A DNA stretch of 64,000 bases from assembly GCA_040285825.1 (NCBI GenBank), contig JAUPSS010000004.1, forward strand, positions 3,390,550-3,454,549, in the 5' to 3' direction. Under the pieces are notes generated by a model that was not told where the DNA came from, ran no database searches, and worked only from the letters and a program-made list of their open reading frames with translations. This document shows, piece after piece, positions 52,079 through 63,935 of the stretch. Position numbers and translations under genes: made by a program. The stretch comes from Eukaryota sp. TZLM1-RC. Taxonomy: Eukaryota > Metamonada: BaSk clade. Position 1 is the stretch's first letter; the number at the start of each line of letters is the position of its first letter.

Positions 52079-54478
52079 TGGGAAATCCCCATAAGTACAC
52101 GATCAATTTTCGTGTGGAATAATTACAAAAACTATCTACTACACAGATACTGAGGCCTTTTATTACCACTCATCCTCGCTTCAGCAATTGCAAGCATATT
52201 CAGACAAGCCAGCTTATTTCTATTGAAAAGCTTTGTTGACCCTTTGTTGCTGAGTCTACAACCCTCACTATTGCAAGCTAATCAACCATAACATGTAGTA
52301 ACAGGAGTCTTTTCTCTTCTATAGAATCTGGGATTTGCTACTCTCAAAAACGTAGCAACCTTTTCAAAACCAACAGGACATTTTGCTGAAGTGAATGCTT
52401 CATTAATCATCAATACTTCAAATCCATTCCTTTTCAGAAATTGAATCCATCCAATGCCACTAGTAGGCCTCTGATGTTTTAAATTCTTGGAGCCTTTTTT
52501 ACCATAATCACCCATTAGTATTAAAGTGTTTCTTGGGTTGCCAAAATTCTGAACAAGGCTTTTTAACAACCAACTTTCAGTCTTTTGCTTGTGAATAAAA
52601 GCTTGCATTTTATGAATGCTCCACAAGTCAAGACTGTAAAAGTCAATTGTCAAAAAAACTTGCCGAAGTTTGCCAACCACAAAGTTGGAAAAATCTATAG
52701 AAGTTGCTGAATTGGCGGCAAATGCTGATAATTCGGTGTTTGCATCTTCGATTGTCATTTCGTAAGACTCTATCATCTGGTTTTTGTCGTAATCTACCTC
52801 AGTATACTTTGTCGCCCATCGTTTTTGCTTTTCATTCATCCTACTTTTCAAAGACCAGGACATCAGAGTCATTCTTCACCATTTGTACTTCTTGTCTTGA
52901 TTCATCACCCGACTATTTCTTTGCTGTTCGGTTTCATGTTCAGGCACCATGGCTTGTTCTTGATCAGTCTTTTTACTCCCAAAACAATAAATCATGTTTT
53001 CCAGGATCACAAACAACAGGGAGGACATTTATTGGAGTGAAGAAAAATTGAGAAGTTGAATAACTATTTTTTTTTGTTATAGGATAAATTTATTTTCAAC
53101 GCTAACAAAACATTAAACAAAAAACTAGAACTCAATATCCTCAATACACGCATCAACATCATCAAATCTTTTAAGCGCGCGATTTTCATACTCTATTCCT
53201 AATTGTAACAGTGCTTTGGTCAACATTTCTGGAATTGCTTTACAACAATTCGTTTGTCTTGAAAAGCATCAACATCAACATCATCAATATATAAATCAGA
53301 AATACTAGCCTTGTTGTCTGGCTTACATTTCTGACCTTGTAAATCCTGACGAACAAATTCTACTGCAATATTAAATCCATCTGTGTGCATAATGTTGTTG
53401 AATTTATAGCTCTTCTGTTTGAACATTGGTTGGTCTAAATCTAGAATATTGGACCAAAAGTCAAATTGCTGAGGTGGTTTGAATTTCGTAATTTGGGGTA
53501 ATGTATTGGACATTTTCAGCGTCTGTGTAGATGATAAATCATCAATTATTGTTTGTCTAATAATTGTCCATATTGTTCTTGTATCAATGGGAAATTATCC
53601 AGGACCTACAGTGGTTGGAACAGGAGAAATATGATAAGGTTTTTTCTCTCTATCAGAGATATATTGGGCAATTGTAATTGCTGCTTTTAGGAATATTTGA
53701 GGATCTTTTTCAACAGCGTCTGCAAGAAACTCTATATCCACTGGAAACATGATGTAAACTAAATTCTCGCCAGTAACCAAACTCTCAATTTGACAAATAA
53801 TTGGTTCAATAAGACCTTCAAATATGTCTCTAAGTTCATTATTTCTTATATCATATTGTTCACATAAATCGAAAAATTCATCATTCAGAAGGTCTGCAAT
53901 ATTTTCAGGACGATGAAACAAAGAACTCAAGCAATCTCTATCATCAACTAAAGACAAGTTTTTTGAATTGACGAAGCCTAAATCTATATAGTGAAATAAT
54001 TGTAGATAATGGCGTTGAGTATTCACCCAGCTTGTGCATTTCTGCTAACACATCTGGTTTGTCAAAATAAACATTGATAAATCGATCAATATGTTTTTAA
54101 CAATTCAATTTCAAATTATTCTCAAAATTGGCAAACTTTACTGGTGCCATATACTCAGGTGGTCTGCTGAAGCCATCAGTTGGAAATCGTGGAAACTGTT
54201 CAAGCTTGTGTTTTAAGTGATCAAGTCAACTCAATGTTTTGTTTAACTTTTGTTGCTCAAGGGTAGTTCTTAAAGTATGATCTCCCTCACCACAAACACA
54301 GTTTTCAAAATCCTGTGGAAATGCACTTCTTGGTTTCACCATTTTCCCCCCATCATACTCAGCTGAAATATAACGAATTTTGGCCATTAATGATTCATAT
54401 ATGTGGGCAGATATTTGTGTTGGTATACAATTACGTTGAAAACGAGACTGTAAATACAGCTTTAAGCAACATGTACTA
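52079..54478 (-). mobile_element. Fanzor element copy 3a (5'-truncated)
   Basis: Carries the whole C-terminal side: frame 52282-52872 with the RuvC-II zinc region (FTSAKCPVGF, where the second Cys is lost), NRNKLACLNM near 52190-52230, and the Fanzor middle part (53242-54478) in broken frames (YKFNNIMHTDGFNIAVEFV, EFVRQDLQGQKCKPD). It is interrupted by a retrotransposon end at 53019-53241 and stops at 54478, where hAT-like sequence begins. The terminus GTGGGAAATCCCC is next to CFAP52. Confidence 0.8.
53019..53241 (-). mobile_element. 3'-end insertion of a retrotransposon
   Basis: Minus-strand reading ALLQLGIEYENRALKRF, then DACIEDIEF and a stop, then AATAAA-like sequence and a run of A. It is the last about 40 codons of a family related to 54980-55712. 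A short ACAACA duplication flanks it. Confidence 0.7.
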
Positions 54479-54980
54479 CATCGACTCGAACTCGACTTGA
54501 ACAACTCCAACTCCACTCGTACTCGAGATCAAAAATTCTAACTCGACTCGAACTCGAAATCAAAAGTTTCATGTTGAAAACGGCAATTAGCAAAACGAAA
54601 TGGTATAAAAATCAGTATTTAGGCAAACATAACAACTTTTATTGATGCAATTAAAACATCACAGATCCTCCCAACACTAGAAGTCTATTCTTCGTTCTTC
54701 TTCCATGATTATAAACACACAACTGCCTCAATCATCTCATCAGACAACAAATTTTGTTTGTCAGTAATCATATTACCCGCAAGTGAAAAAAGACTTTCAG
54801 ATGCGACAGATGATGCTTGGATTAATAAATAGTCCCGAGCCATTCGAGCTTATCTTGGAAAGCGAACCTTGGTGACGTTCCACCATTGTAGAATGTTTGT
54901 TGAAATGGGTACAAGTTCTTCTCTTTCGTAAGCCATTATTTCAGTGACCATTGGTTGAGCAAGATTTTGTTCTTGTCCCC
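54479..54980 (-). pseudogene. hAT transposase C-terminal fragment
   Basis: Minus-strand frame reads LQWWNVTKVRFPR, stop, ARMARDYLLIQASSVASESL, then FSLAGNMITDKQNLLSDEM: the hAT dimerisation-domain signature (A-x2-YL-x3-A-x-S-x2-SE-x2-FS-x-AG). It is followed by TCGAACTCGA-type runs (54480-54570) that resemble the ends of the MITE-like element at 12750. The rest of the transposase is absent. Confidence 0.75.
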
Positions 54981-55712
54981 TTTGTGTTTTCTATGGCCTT
55001 GTTCTTTACCAAATGATTTAATTTGTCGCTGCAAGAGTGTGGTTACGTTTCTTCATATTTTTAACTGTAAGTATTTTATATCGCTCAATTGTTCATGACT
55101 CAGTTTGTGATCAATTATATGCCATGTGCAAAAGTTTCAATATAGAGGCATTTATTGAGCCATTGGTACGTGAGCTGTCTTCAGATCAAACTGATGATTT
55201 CTTTAATAAAAGAAGGGCAGATTTAGTAGCTCCAGGGATCGATGGTGTTCTCAATGTTGTAGATGTTCTCTCAGTTGATGTTTGCAAAAATTCTACTGCT
55301 CGTTTAGTGTATTCCGCTGATTCGCCGTTATCTAACGCCGAAAAAAAGAAGATAAAAAAATATGAAGAACCTTTGGCACAGTTAGGTAGAGTGGAACATG
55401 TGAAATATCAGTTTGTGCCGTTTGCAATTTCTCTTTTTGGCAATATTGGACCTTCAGGGTTGCACTTTTTTGAAGATTTTAAAAAAGTGTTACTGAATAG
55501 GTCTGGTAAAACAATGAATTCCACTTTCTGGTTAAATAGAATTGTTTTTTGCATATTCAAGACTATTCCAACAATGATTTCAAAGGCACTTCTAGCTATT
55601 GGTATAGAATATGAACGTAATGCTGTAAGTAGGTTTAGTAATAGTGACGCTTGTTTGGAGGATATTGAATTCTAGATAGATTTTTTTTCTCAATAAATAT
55701 TCCAGTTAAAAA
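54980..55712 (+). mobile_element. non-LTR retrotransposon, C-terminal part
   Basis: Finger LPNDLICRCKSVVTFLHIFNC lies before a frameshift. Then an open frame to 55675 shows HDSVCDQLYAMCKS, RRADLVAPGIDGVLNVVDVL, KKIKKYEEPLAQL and FAISLFGNIGPSGLHFFEDF. It is 5'-truncated at the finger and ends with AATAAA at about 55692. Confidence 0.8.
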
Positions 55713-57248
55713 CAATTAATATGTTTTTTCATAATTTAGTTTCAAATTATTCTCAAAATTGGTAAATATTACTGGGGCCATATACTCAGCTAGTCTACTG
55801 AATCCATCAGTTGGAATTCGTGGAAAAAACTCAGGCCTATATCTCAAATGGTCTACATAACTCAATGTTTTGTTCAACTTTTGTTGTTCAAAGGTAGTCG
55901 ATAATCAATAATCTCCTTAACCATAAACAAAGTCTTCAAAATCCTGTGAAAATGTACTTTTTGGTTTCACCATTTTTTGCCCAAAATACTCAGCTAAAAT
56001 ATAACGAATTCTGGCCATTAATGATTCATATAATTGAGCAAATATTCGTTGTGGTATAAAACTACGTAAAAAACAAGACTGTAAATACAGCTTCAAGCAA
56101 AAAGTGGTGTGAATACGTAATTGTTGAAATTTTGAAGCAGTTTCTCTCAATTTCAGTATCACATTTGAATGTTTAACCATTGAGTTGACGGTGGCTCGAA
56201 TGGTTTTATAAGATGATAAAATAAATTTGTCTTTCTGACACAACACGAAAAGTTTCAGACAAAGGATACAATCATGAAGCCCGTATTGAATCGAATTTTG
56301 TATCAGAGAAGAAGTAGCTAAACAATCAATTGGCAAAATGTGGGAAAAATCCTGATGAAGTTTGATTTTCTTTTCATTTATTATTTTATTTTCCAGATTG
56401 CCTAATCCATTTCCGTAGGATATTTCAATAAGTTTTTGGGTAAAACCAAAGTATCTAAAAGAAAAAAGCCATTTTCCCTGATGACAATTTTTCTCCATCT
56501 CGGTGAAAGTTGATTGAGTACATCAATTGCTGCATCATCTCGAACAGTGGGAAATGGTAAATCAAAATTATTTAATCTATTTTTTAAAACCTGTAAATCA
56601 AACTACATCAAATTATGATTAAAAAACAATGGAGTTGATGAATACCAACAATATTTAAGAACCTACGAAGCAAGGTTTTTTGTCAGAAAATATTTCTGCC
56701 TGAACATCCATATCAATGTCAGGTAATCTGCTAACTTGAGGACTCATTCTCAACATAAGTGAATATTTACTCTCCAAAAAGAAATTATGGCGGTCGAACT
56801 TTCAAATAACAATCGAAATTAAAAATACTTTTTGATCTGAATCCACTCATCCATTTGCACCCTCTTTTTTCTTTTTGTTGATAATCTCGTCAGGAGAAAG
56901 AAATTGGACATCATGATTTTTGTAACAATGACCATCCTGATAGGTTTCAAGATCAAGCACATAACAATGGGAAGATCTTGATTTGGGGTCATTGATTTCA
57001 ACATAATCAATGGATTAGGCTTGAAGCCACTAATACTTGGCTCAATTTTTCTGACCATACTCGGTTTCAATGGTTTTTTTGTCAAAATCTTCCTGTTCTC
57101 GATATTCAACATTGTATTTTCAATTCAAGTTTCTCGGTTCAGTGCTTTTTGTTGTTTTTTCCGCTTACGCTTTGATGTTTGTTGGTCCAAAATCGCTTTT
57201 CTAATATTTTGATGGAGGAGTTGATTAAAAATTGGCACTGCTCTTTCT

Positions 57249-57296
57249 GGGACCTGGATTTGCTTTAACATTCTCATCCATTGTTAAATCGACACT
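57249..57296 (-). other. degenerate 2A motif, second copy
   Basis: Reads SVDLTMDENVKANPGP in one frame with the Cys-rich leader. Compared with 27196-27240, the GDVE core has become ENVK, but the NPGP and the upstream Leu codon remain. Confidence 0.75.
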
Positions 57297-57478
57297 AAAT
57301 GGGTTTGTTGATACAATATTTTGGCAGCTTCTGGATTGAGAACATAGACTATAAACATAATAATCAGACTCAACACTATTAAAATAACATTTTAAGACAC
57401 AACATCCCATATCTAAAGTGCTAGTATCTAAACCACAAAAATCAACAAAATCAAAGACATCAAAATAACAATTCAAAA

Positions 57479-57977
57479 CATAGATGGAAAATACAAATAC
57501 TTGTATTCTTCCGCATTTTGTATTTGTATTTGTATTAATAATAATACAAACCGGCTATTTGTATTTTTCTTCTTATGGGTCATTCTTCGTCTACGGTCCT
57601 GAATCCTTCTCGTCTTTCTAAATTTCGACGTAACAATGTTCAGTCCCACAATCCTCTCTGGAACATGTGCTTTATCAAAAACAAACAAAACTCTATTAAC
57701 ATGCATATTTTATGTGGCGGATGTGGTCAGGCATTTCCCAAAGCTAATGCAACTCGGAAAGAAGCACAATGTTGGAGCAACTGAAAAATCTGGTATTTCA
57801 GGTGTAGAATAATTTGTTTTGTTATTGAATGGTGTTTGTTAGAATACGGGTGCTATTGACTCGGAGTATCAGTCAATTAAATAAAAATACATAAAATGGT
57901 GACGTGTTCTGTCTCTGTATTTGGTGTATTTGTATTTGTATTAATACAAGGGCAAGGTGGTGTATTACCCATCTATG
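57479..57977. mobile_element. non-autonomous hAT-type element
   Basis: The termini are inverted (CATAGATGGAAAATACA against CATAGATGGGTAATACA) and flanked by 8-bp duplications ATTCAAAA/ACTCAAAA (57471-57478, 57978-57985; one mismatch). The uninterrupted Fanzor copy 2 lacks this insert. Inside, 57575-57784 reads NPLWNMCFIKNK with a later CGGC, similar to a BED zinc finger start, suggesting derivation from a hAT transposase gene. Confidence 0.75.
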
Positions 57978-58849
57978 ACTCAAAACAAAACACAAAGAAG
58001 AACATCCCATATCCCAGGATGATTATCACTATGGCTAATTCAATAGCACCCATATCATGACCCACATGAAGACTGAAAAAAGTGTAATACTCTACCCCCA
58101 CGGAAGGATCAGAACGACGATTCCGATAAAAAATCGAGACACTGACCTTCCGTTTATTCCTGTAAAGCAGGATTACTGTTCCTGACTGAGGAGTTCGGGA
58201 GGAAGTACTCTGCTGTTCTATGAAGAACAGGTGGAAGGAGGAGGTGGGAACCCTTGCCCGTAACCTCGTTATCCTTTTTCTCGTTTCGCTGCATGATGTT
58301 AGAAGAATGGGAAGAGTCGAGATAATCTCGCTGTCTAACACGATGTCTGACATGCTGGTTGCAATTTCAAATTGATTGCTAATTTCTACAATGGTATCAA
58401 ATGCCTATCCACTGTATCTCTATTAGTGGTCATCAACATCAGCTCGATTTATCCTCTAGCTGTTCTGGTCGTTGTTACTCCATCTTAACTCTATGTTTTC
58501 TTCCAGTTTCCTTCTCCTTCCTTTACCCCTTGTCCTCTTCCCATTCAGCAATCTCAACAATTCTCCTTAGTCTCTCCCTCTCTGTTTCGACGGGACCTAA
58601 ACAATAGCTTGATTCCTTACTGTCTACTCTGTCCACAATTCTAACTCAATACAGTCTTCTTCATGAGTTCAACTCCACCCTCACCTCTTCTTTTGTCCTG
58701 GTGGAAGTAGAATTGTGGTGTTATCAAAACCTGAGAATTTCACGACCGATTTCATTCAAATTCACGACCAATGAATTTGAGAACATGGATGTCATTCATT
58801 GTTAATTGAGAATTAATTCCATTTTCATTTTTTTTATTTTTAACATGGC

Positions 58850-59478
58850 AATAAACACAAGAATCTATTGTATTAAGGAGCCTTTGCTTAGAGAAACACT
58901 GTCATTGAAAAATTTTGATGCTGATGATAGAGGTGATATTTACTGTGATTGGACTGATCAAATTGTTAAGATTTGGTCTTTTAAACATGGTGGTGAACAA
59001 AAACATGCTTCCCAATCTCCTCTCTCAACAACAGCAATGTTGGAAGCTTAAAATGATAGAAACATGGTCGAATAATAACACTCTATATAAAATCACAAAG
59101 CCCTTCTACAACGTCTCAATGGAGCAAGATGTAGAAACAACAAACCTGCCCCAATTGTTATTTCGATTGTTGGTACCTTTGGAACTGAAGGTCTCAATTT
59201 TTTAGATGATTTAGGAAATCTTCTCAAAGAAAGTGGTCGCACATTCGATTTTAATTTGGAAGAACAGAATTGTTTTTCGTTATTGAAAGCTCTTCCTCGT
59301 TATATTAACTCCATTTTGATTAATATTACGGAGTTTTATAACAAGCAAGTTGCTATGCAAGTGCATAGCGAAAATCTTCCGTCATTTAATTGATGGGGTT
59401 TGAGTAGGTAAAAGCATTAGTTAAGGTTTTTGGTTGAGGTTTAAAATGTTTCTGCTTTTGAAATAAATCTTTTTAATT
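58850..59478 (+). mobile_element. family B-like retrotransposon remnant
   Basis: 58856-58970 matches the family B endonuclease region (CIKEPLLRETLSLKNF, DDRGDIYCDW). 59060-59395 is the C-terminal domain (GTFGTEGLNFLDDLGNLL). Deletions and frameshifts lie between. It ends with AATAAATC. Confidence 0.7.
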
Positions 59479-60184
59479 CAATGTGTATTTGTAACAAAAA
59501 ACCTACTGCCAATTTCCGTCATATTGTGAGTTGTAAGAAATTTCTCCAATATAGGTCAGTTCTTCATAATGCCGTTCGTGATGTGACATATGAGATGTTC
59601 AAGTGTTACAATTTTAGTTGCAAAGTAGAACCTTTGTTGAAGCATTATAGCGATGATAATCTATTTAATTCACGTCGAGGTGATTTAATTGCTCCTTTTG
59701 TGGATTCCTCCCAAGTTGTTGTAGATTTCACTACAGTTGATCCCTTTGCTTTTGTTTATCGCGATGATGTTTTACTTAGTACTAATGGTCATTTAAACAA
59801 GGCTGAAGATCGTAAGAGAGATAAATATACTGAGATATTAAATGATTTAAATTTCAATAAGAATCTTTACTCGAAGTTTTCGTTTGTTTATTTTGCCTTT
59901 TCGATTTTTGGCAACATTGAACAATCCGCCTTGAATTTCATCAATGATTTTGGTAATTTATGTCGTTCAAGTGGTAAGAATTTTGCAGAGAATTTATGGA
60001 AGAATCGTATCATTTTCGCTTTGTACAGAAGTGTTCCCAAGTACTTGAGTTTAATGATATCCAAACTTTATAAGGATTCATCAAGAGATGGCGTGGAGAA
60101 TTTAGTTTCTTATGTGTTTTAGTTTGTTTTGTTTTTATTTGATTCTTCGTAATAAATAAACATTTTTGAAATTTTTAATTCAAT
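59479..60184 (+). mobile_element. non-LTR retrotransposon, finger-to-end fragment
   Basis: Open frame 59481-60122 begins exactly at the CCHC finger (CICNKKPTANFRHIVSC) and runs through HNAVRD, SRRGDLIAPFVDSSQVVVDF and FSIFGNIEQSALNFINDF. AATTCAAT occurs at both ends (near 59472 and 60176), a possible target duplication placing it in the tail of the preceding element. Confidence 0.75.
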
Positions 60185-60339
60185 ATTTAATTTAATTTTT
60201 AATTTTTGTTTCAATATCTTCTCTACAATTACAGCAGCTTATCGTTTCTTTCATTTTTAAATTTTTAATACAAGAAGAATACCAGGGAGAATGAAATAAG
60301 TATTGATGATTTTTGCGTGGATTTACCGAAGATTGTCAA

Positions 60340-61165
60340 ATTGTTACGTCCCATTACTAGTCCATTTTTGTTTGAGTTATTTTCTTGAAGGATTGCCACC
60401 CCAAATCTGGACCAAACGTTTCCGTCAATCAATGCAGGAGATTTCAGGACATTTCTTTTTTTAATTCAATCATTTTAATTTGCGGTTTTGTGTATATCAA
60501 CTCTAGCAAAAATTGTGGAAAATTTTCGAAAGCTCAGATATTAATGTTAGACTTGACTTGTCTGGGAAAAAGTGAAGCTTTTGTAGTTCTTTTACATGAT
60601 ATGTGTAAATTTTTGGCACTTTGGTAACTGATACAGCATGAGTTTTGAATATGAAACTTAGTTCCATTATTTGATCTGTTGATCTCTTCCAATGTCATAC
60701 ATAAATATAGTCGTAAAATCACAATTTCTCATTGGTTGAATTGTTAACATTTTATTACTTTTAGAAGCAAGGTTCATGATGCTGTAAGAGACCAATTATA
60801 TTTTTTGCTCAAGTCTCATAGAATTGAATCCTTTTTGAAACCTTTTGTCCAATTTGTTTGAAGTTGAAGATGTTTTTCATAAAAATAATAGAGGTGATGT
60901 TATTTTGGTTGGATTAGTTATAACCTTTGTGGTAGTGATGATGATGTCTGTTGATCTCTGCGTAAAGTCTGTAATGATAGATTAGCTAATTCTCAAAATT
61001 GTAATCCACTTTCCATTGTTGAAAATTGTAAATTCAAACAATATAACGAACATATATCCAAGTTGTCTGCCTGACTGCATGCAAAATACAGTTTGTATCC
61101 TTTTGTGTTTTTTCTACTTGCTTCAATTGTTCCCACTGTCCTACATTTCATGCGACATTTCAGCT
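60340..61165 (+). mobile_element. degraded retrotransposon scraps
   Basis: 60390-60430 reads LPPQIWTKRFRQSMQEIS, matching the LPSDIWIQCFPQNIQEIP stretch of family A. 60735-61150 is a broken C-terminus of family C type (SRKVHDAVRDQL-like, then GDVILVGL). Frames are destroyed. Confidence 0.55.
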
Positions 61166-61280
61166 GTTGATAAGTCAATGAATTAATATATTCATTGAAA
61201 ACAATATCAGCTCATCCTGTTGGTTCAATGTTCCATCTTCTTCCATAGGGAGTCCTCTCAATCGGTGTCGATCAAAAACA

Positions 61281-61352
61281 TGGGACCACGAGGAATCGAA
61301 CCACGATCTTGCAGCTCTGGAGGCTGATGCCCTACCATTGGACCATGATCCC
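61281..61352 (-). tRNA. tRNA-Trp (anticodon CCA)
   Basis: A 72-nt cloverleaf. The acceptor GGGATCA pairs with TGGTCCC plus discriminator A. The D arm is GTCC/GGGC with A-box TGGTCCAATGG. The anticodon loop is CTCCAGA and the B-box is GGTTCGATTCC. There is no intron. Weak points are a T-C mismatch at the base of the anticodon stem and a T-T mismatch in the T stem, so it may be a pseudogene. Retrotransposon debris lies on both sides. Confidence 0.65.
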
Positions 61353-61451
61353 ATTTGGGTTGCGATGTAGGTCCACATTAGAGACAATCAGCAATCGGTT
61401 GTTTTTATAGTTACTGAACTTCTACACTTAACAATATAAAATCATATCTAA

Positions 61452-63305
61452 TGGGAGAAAATTCATTGAACAAAGATTTCCTCTACAAAAACTTGATCTA
61501 CCTGCTGTCTTTTTTTTGTATTTTTAATTTTATTAAAAACCTATAAATCAACATCTAAATATTCCATCTCTCCCAAAACAAAAACAGTAGATGCAAATCT
61601 CTCATAGTGAGATCCAAGAGAAAGCATAGCATCAGAAACCATCTTCAACATCCCCTTAAAAATAGAAAACACAATTCTATTTTGCCAAAACAATCTGTTG
61701 AAATTTCTGTGAGTTCTTCTCTTTACAATCATTTTGAAATCTTCCAAAAAACGTATAGCCGTTGAAGCAAGTGAACCAAAAAAATACAAATGGATGCAAA
61801 TTGTATTTTGCATGCTGTTGACTGGCCAATTTGTACAAAGGTTCATGGTATTTTTTGATTTTGAAATTTTCCGAATTTGAAAGAGGATTATGAATTTCAG
61901 AATTAACAAGCCTTTCATTTGAGGCATTACAAGGATCAACAGACATTACATCCAATAAAATGAAGCTTCAATCTAATCCAGGTAATATTACATCACCTCT
62001 ATTATTCTTACGAAAATCATCTTCAGTATCAAACAGATTTGACAACAGAGGTTCCAAAAAGGATTCAATTCTATGAGACTTACACATACAAAATAATTGG
62101 TCTCTTACAGCATCGTGATCCTTGCTTCTAAAAATAAGAAAATGTTTACAATTTAACAAATGAGTAATTGTAATTTTTCGAGAACATTTACAAATTAAAT
62201 TATGAGGTAAATTATCAGACCAGATAAAGGACCGAAATCTCATATTCAAAGTCCAAGCAGAATCAGTTAAGAGAGTACCATAAACTTGAGGAATTGTTGT
62301 TACTAAGGCAGAAAAAGTTCTATCACACATATCTTGTAAAAGATTTGCAAAAGCGGGATTCTTTTTCTTGGCCAAGCCAAGTCTTCATCAAACTCCAAGC
62401 TTCCAAAATTTTTTGACAATTTTTGTTGAAAAGTTTTTTTACAGCAAAACTGCAAATTAAAAAAAGATCGGTTTGGAATTTCTTGAATTGAGTGGGGAAA
62501 ACATTTTGTCCAAATTTGTGGTAACTTGCTGTCTCGCTAAAGTTTCTCTAATTCGATTGAAAAACCGAGGTAATCTTTTACTTATGGTAATTTGAATTTG
62601 AGAGCACCATAAAAAAACATCAAATCTTTTCTTTGTTTTTTCATGAACAATTTTTTGGAACTGATTCAAAAAGGTTCTTGCTTCTACTAATAGTCTTGTG
62701 TTTATCGAAGATAGAAAAGCAATAAAACTGTTCAATTTCTATAAGCATTAGCTTCTTCGATACCTTTGTCATATTTTCTATGTTTTTCTTTAGATCTAAA
62801 TTCGAGAGCATCAACAGGATTAAGGTTCTTTCTTTGAACCAAAGAGTCATTTGCAACATAACAGGAGTCAAAGCCAACAACAGCTTCAGAGTTCTCCGAT
62901 AAGTTATCAATTTCGAACAATTAAGAGCATGGTGTAAGTTGAGCTGTGGTGAATTCGAACAAATACATTTTTCTTTTAATGATAATTGGTTAATTGGAAT
63001 ATTCAAATATAATTTCATTTGTGTTACTAACGCTTAATTGTCAGCACACAGTCCAAATCTTCCTGATACAATAGTCACAAACAGTGAAGAATCTGATGAC
63101 TGATTTTCACAAACACCATTTACCAATAACAATGAATGAAGATCTTGATTTAAAACAGCCGAGCTGCGTATACTTTCATAAAGATCATTTTCATACATTC
63201 CAGTCAGTCGCTATTGTCATGTTTGAAGAGCGTATTTTAATTTTGTATAATTCTTTTCGGGTCATATTGCCATTGAGTGATTGGGGAAAGCAACATTCTG
63301 ATACG
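61452..63305 (-). mobile_element. family B retrotransposon, second copy, split
   Basis: The 3' end is at 61452-61505 (CAAAGATTTCCTCTACA). The rest is at 62524-63305, where frames 62641-63018 and 62732-62920 match the finger (CICSNSPQLNLHHALNC) and the LDF/EFRSKEKHRKYDKGIEEAN segment of the copy at 20375. The sense codons AAYRN here correspond to the TGA there. The family C insertion lies in between. Confidence 0.75.
61506..62523 (-). mobile_element. family C retrotransposon inserted in family B copy
   Basis: Flanked by ACCTGCTGTCT/ACTTGCTGTCT (61495-61505 and 62524-62534; 10 of 11 bases identical). Frame 62375-61968 has KKKNPAFANLLQDM, CKCSRKITITHLLNC, FRSKDHDAVRDQL and NNRGDVILPGLD. After one frameshift the C-terminal domain runs to 61541. 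The 3' end has a run of A. 5'-truncated. Confidence 0.8.
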
Positions 63306-63935
63306 CAACACTAGATGAATTTTCAAACATCATTTCTTTAAATTGTTTCTTTCACACTTTTTAACATTTTATTAGATTTTGTGTAAGTTTCAAGAAGATA
63401 CCCAATTATTTGAGAATGTCCATTCCTTCATTTAATGCAAAAAATTGGTTGTTTTGCTTACCGATAGTCTTTTGGAATTTGTTTAACAACAAAACGGATT
63501 TTTTAAAGCAGAGCATTTTCTGATCAATGGTTTTAAACAAATGTAGCAAATGCGAAATTTTAATTACCACAAGAATTGCCTATGGGTTAATAATGATTTT
63601 GACGTTAACACAAAGCATGACCTGGTTGGACGTCATACATCATCTACTTAACAATATTGAATTTTGCAGATACTTGTCACAGTATTTCAACATTTTTGGC
63701 GAAGTAAATCAAAACAAAAGTTGTTGAAACCAAAAAAATTTCTATACTATAATGTGTTTGTAAAATTTTTGAGAATTTTGCCTTTTTGTGCCAAAGTTTT
63801 TTGGCCTCAAGTTTTTGCCGCCATAAAATATTGCTACCATAAAACAACTATGTCAAGTCCTGTTTCTGAACACCAACACCGTAAGCGCAGAGTTACTCTC
63901 TTTGACCGTTTTCAACCAGTAACAAAACAATTTTT
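63306..63935. other. no gene seen
   Basis: AT-rich. Short frames here have no recognisable features. Confidence 0.4.

Larger units (their letters stand above)
55713..58699 (-). mobile_element. Fanzor element copy 3b (3'-truncated)
   Basis: Runs from the Fanzor middle region (frame 55917-56498, with Exo III as QYGLHD) through exonuclease and 2A (57249-57296) to the shared 5' region ending at 58699. It overlaps copy 3a by about 370 bp of the same Fanzor segment, so the two are separate copies, not one split copy. It is interrupted by a hAT-type element at 57479-57977. Confidence 0.8.
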
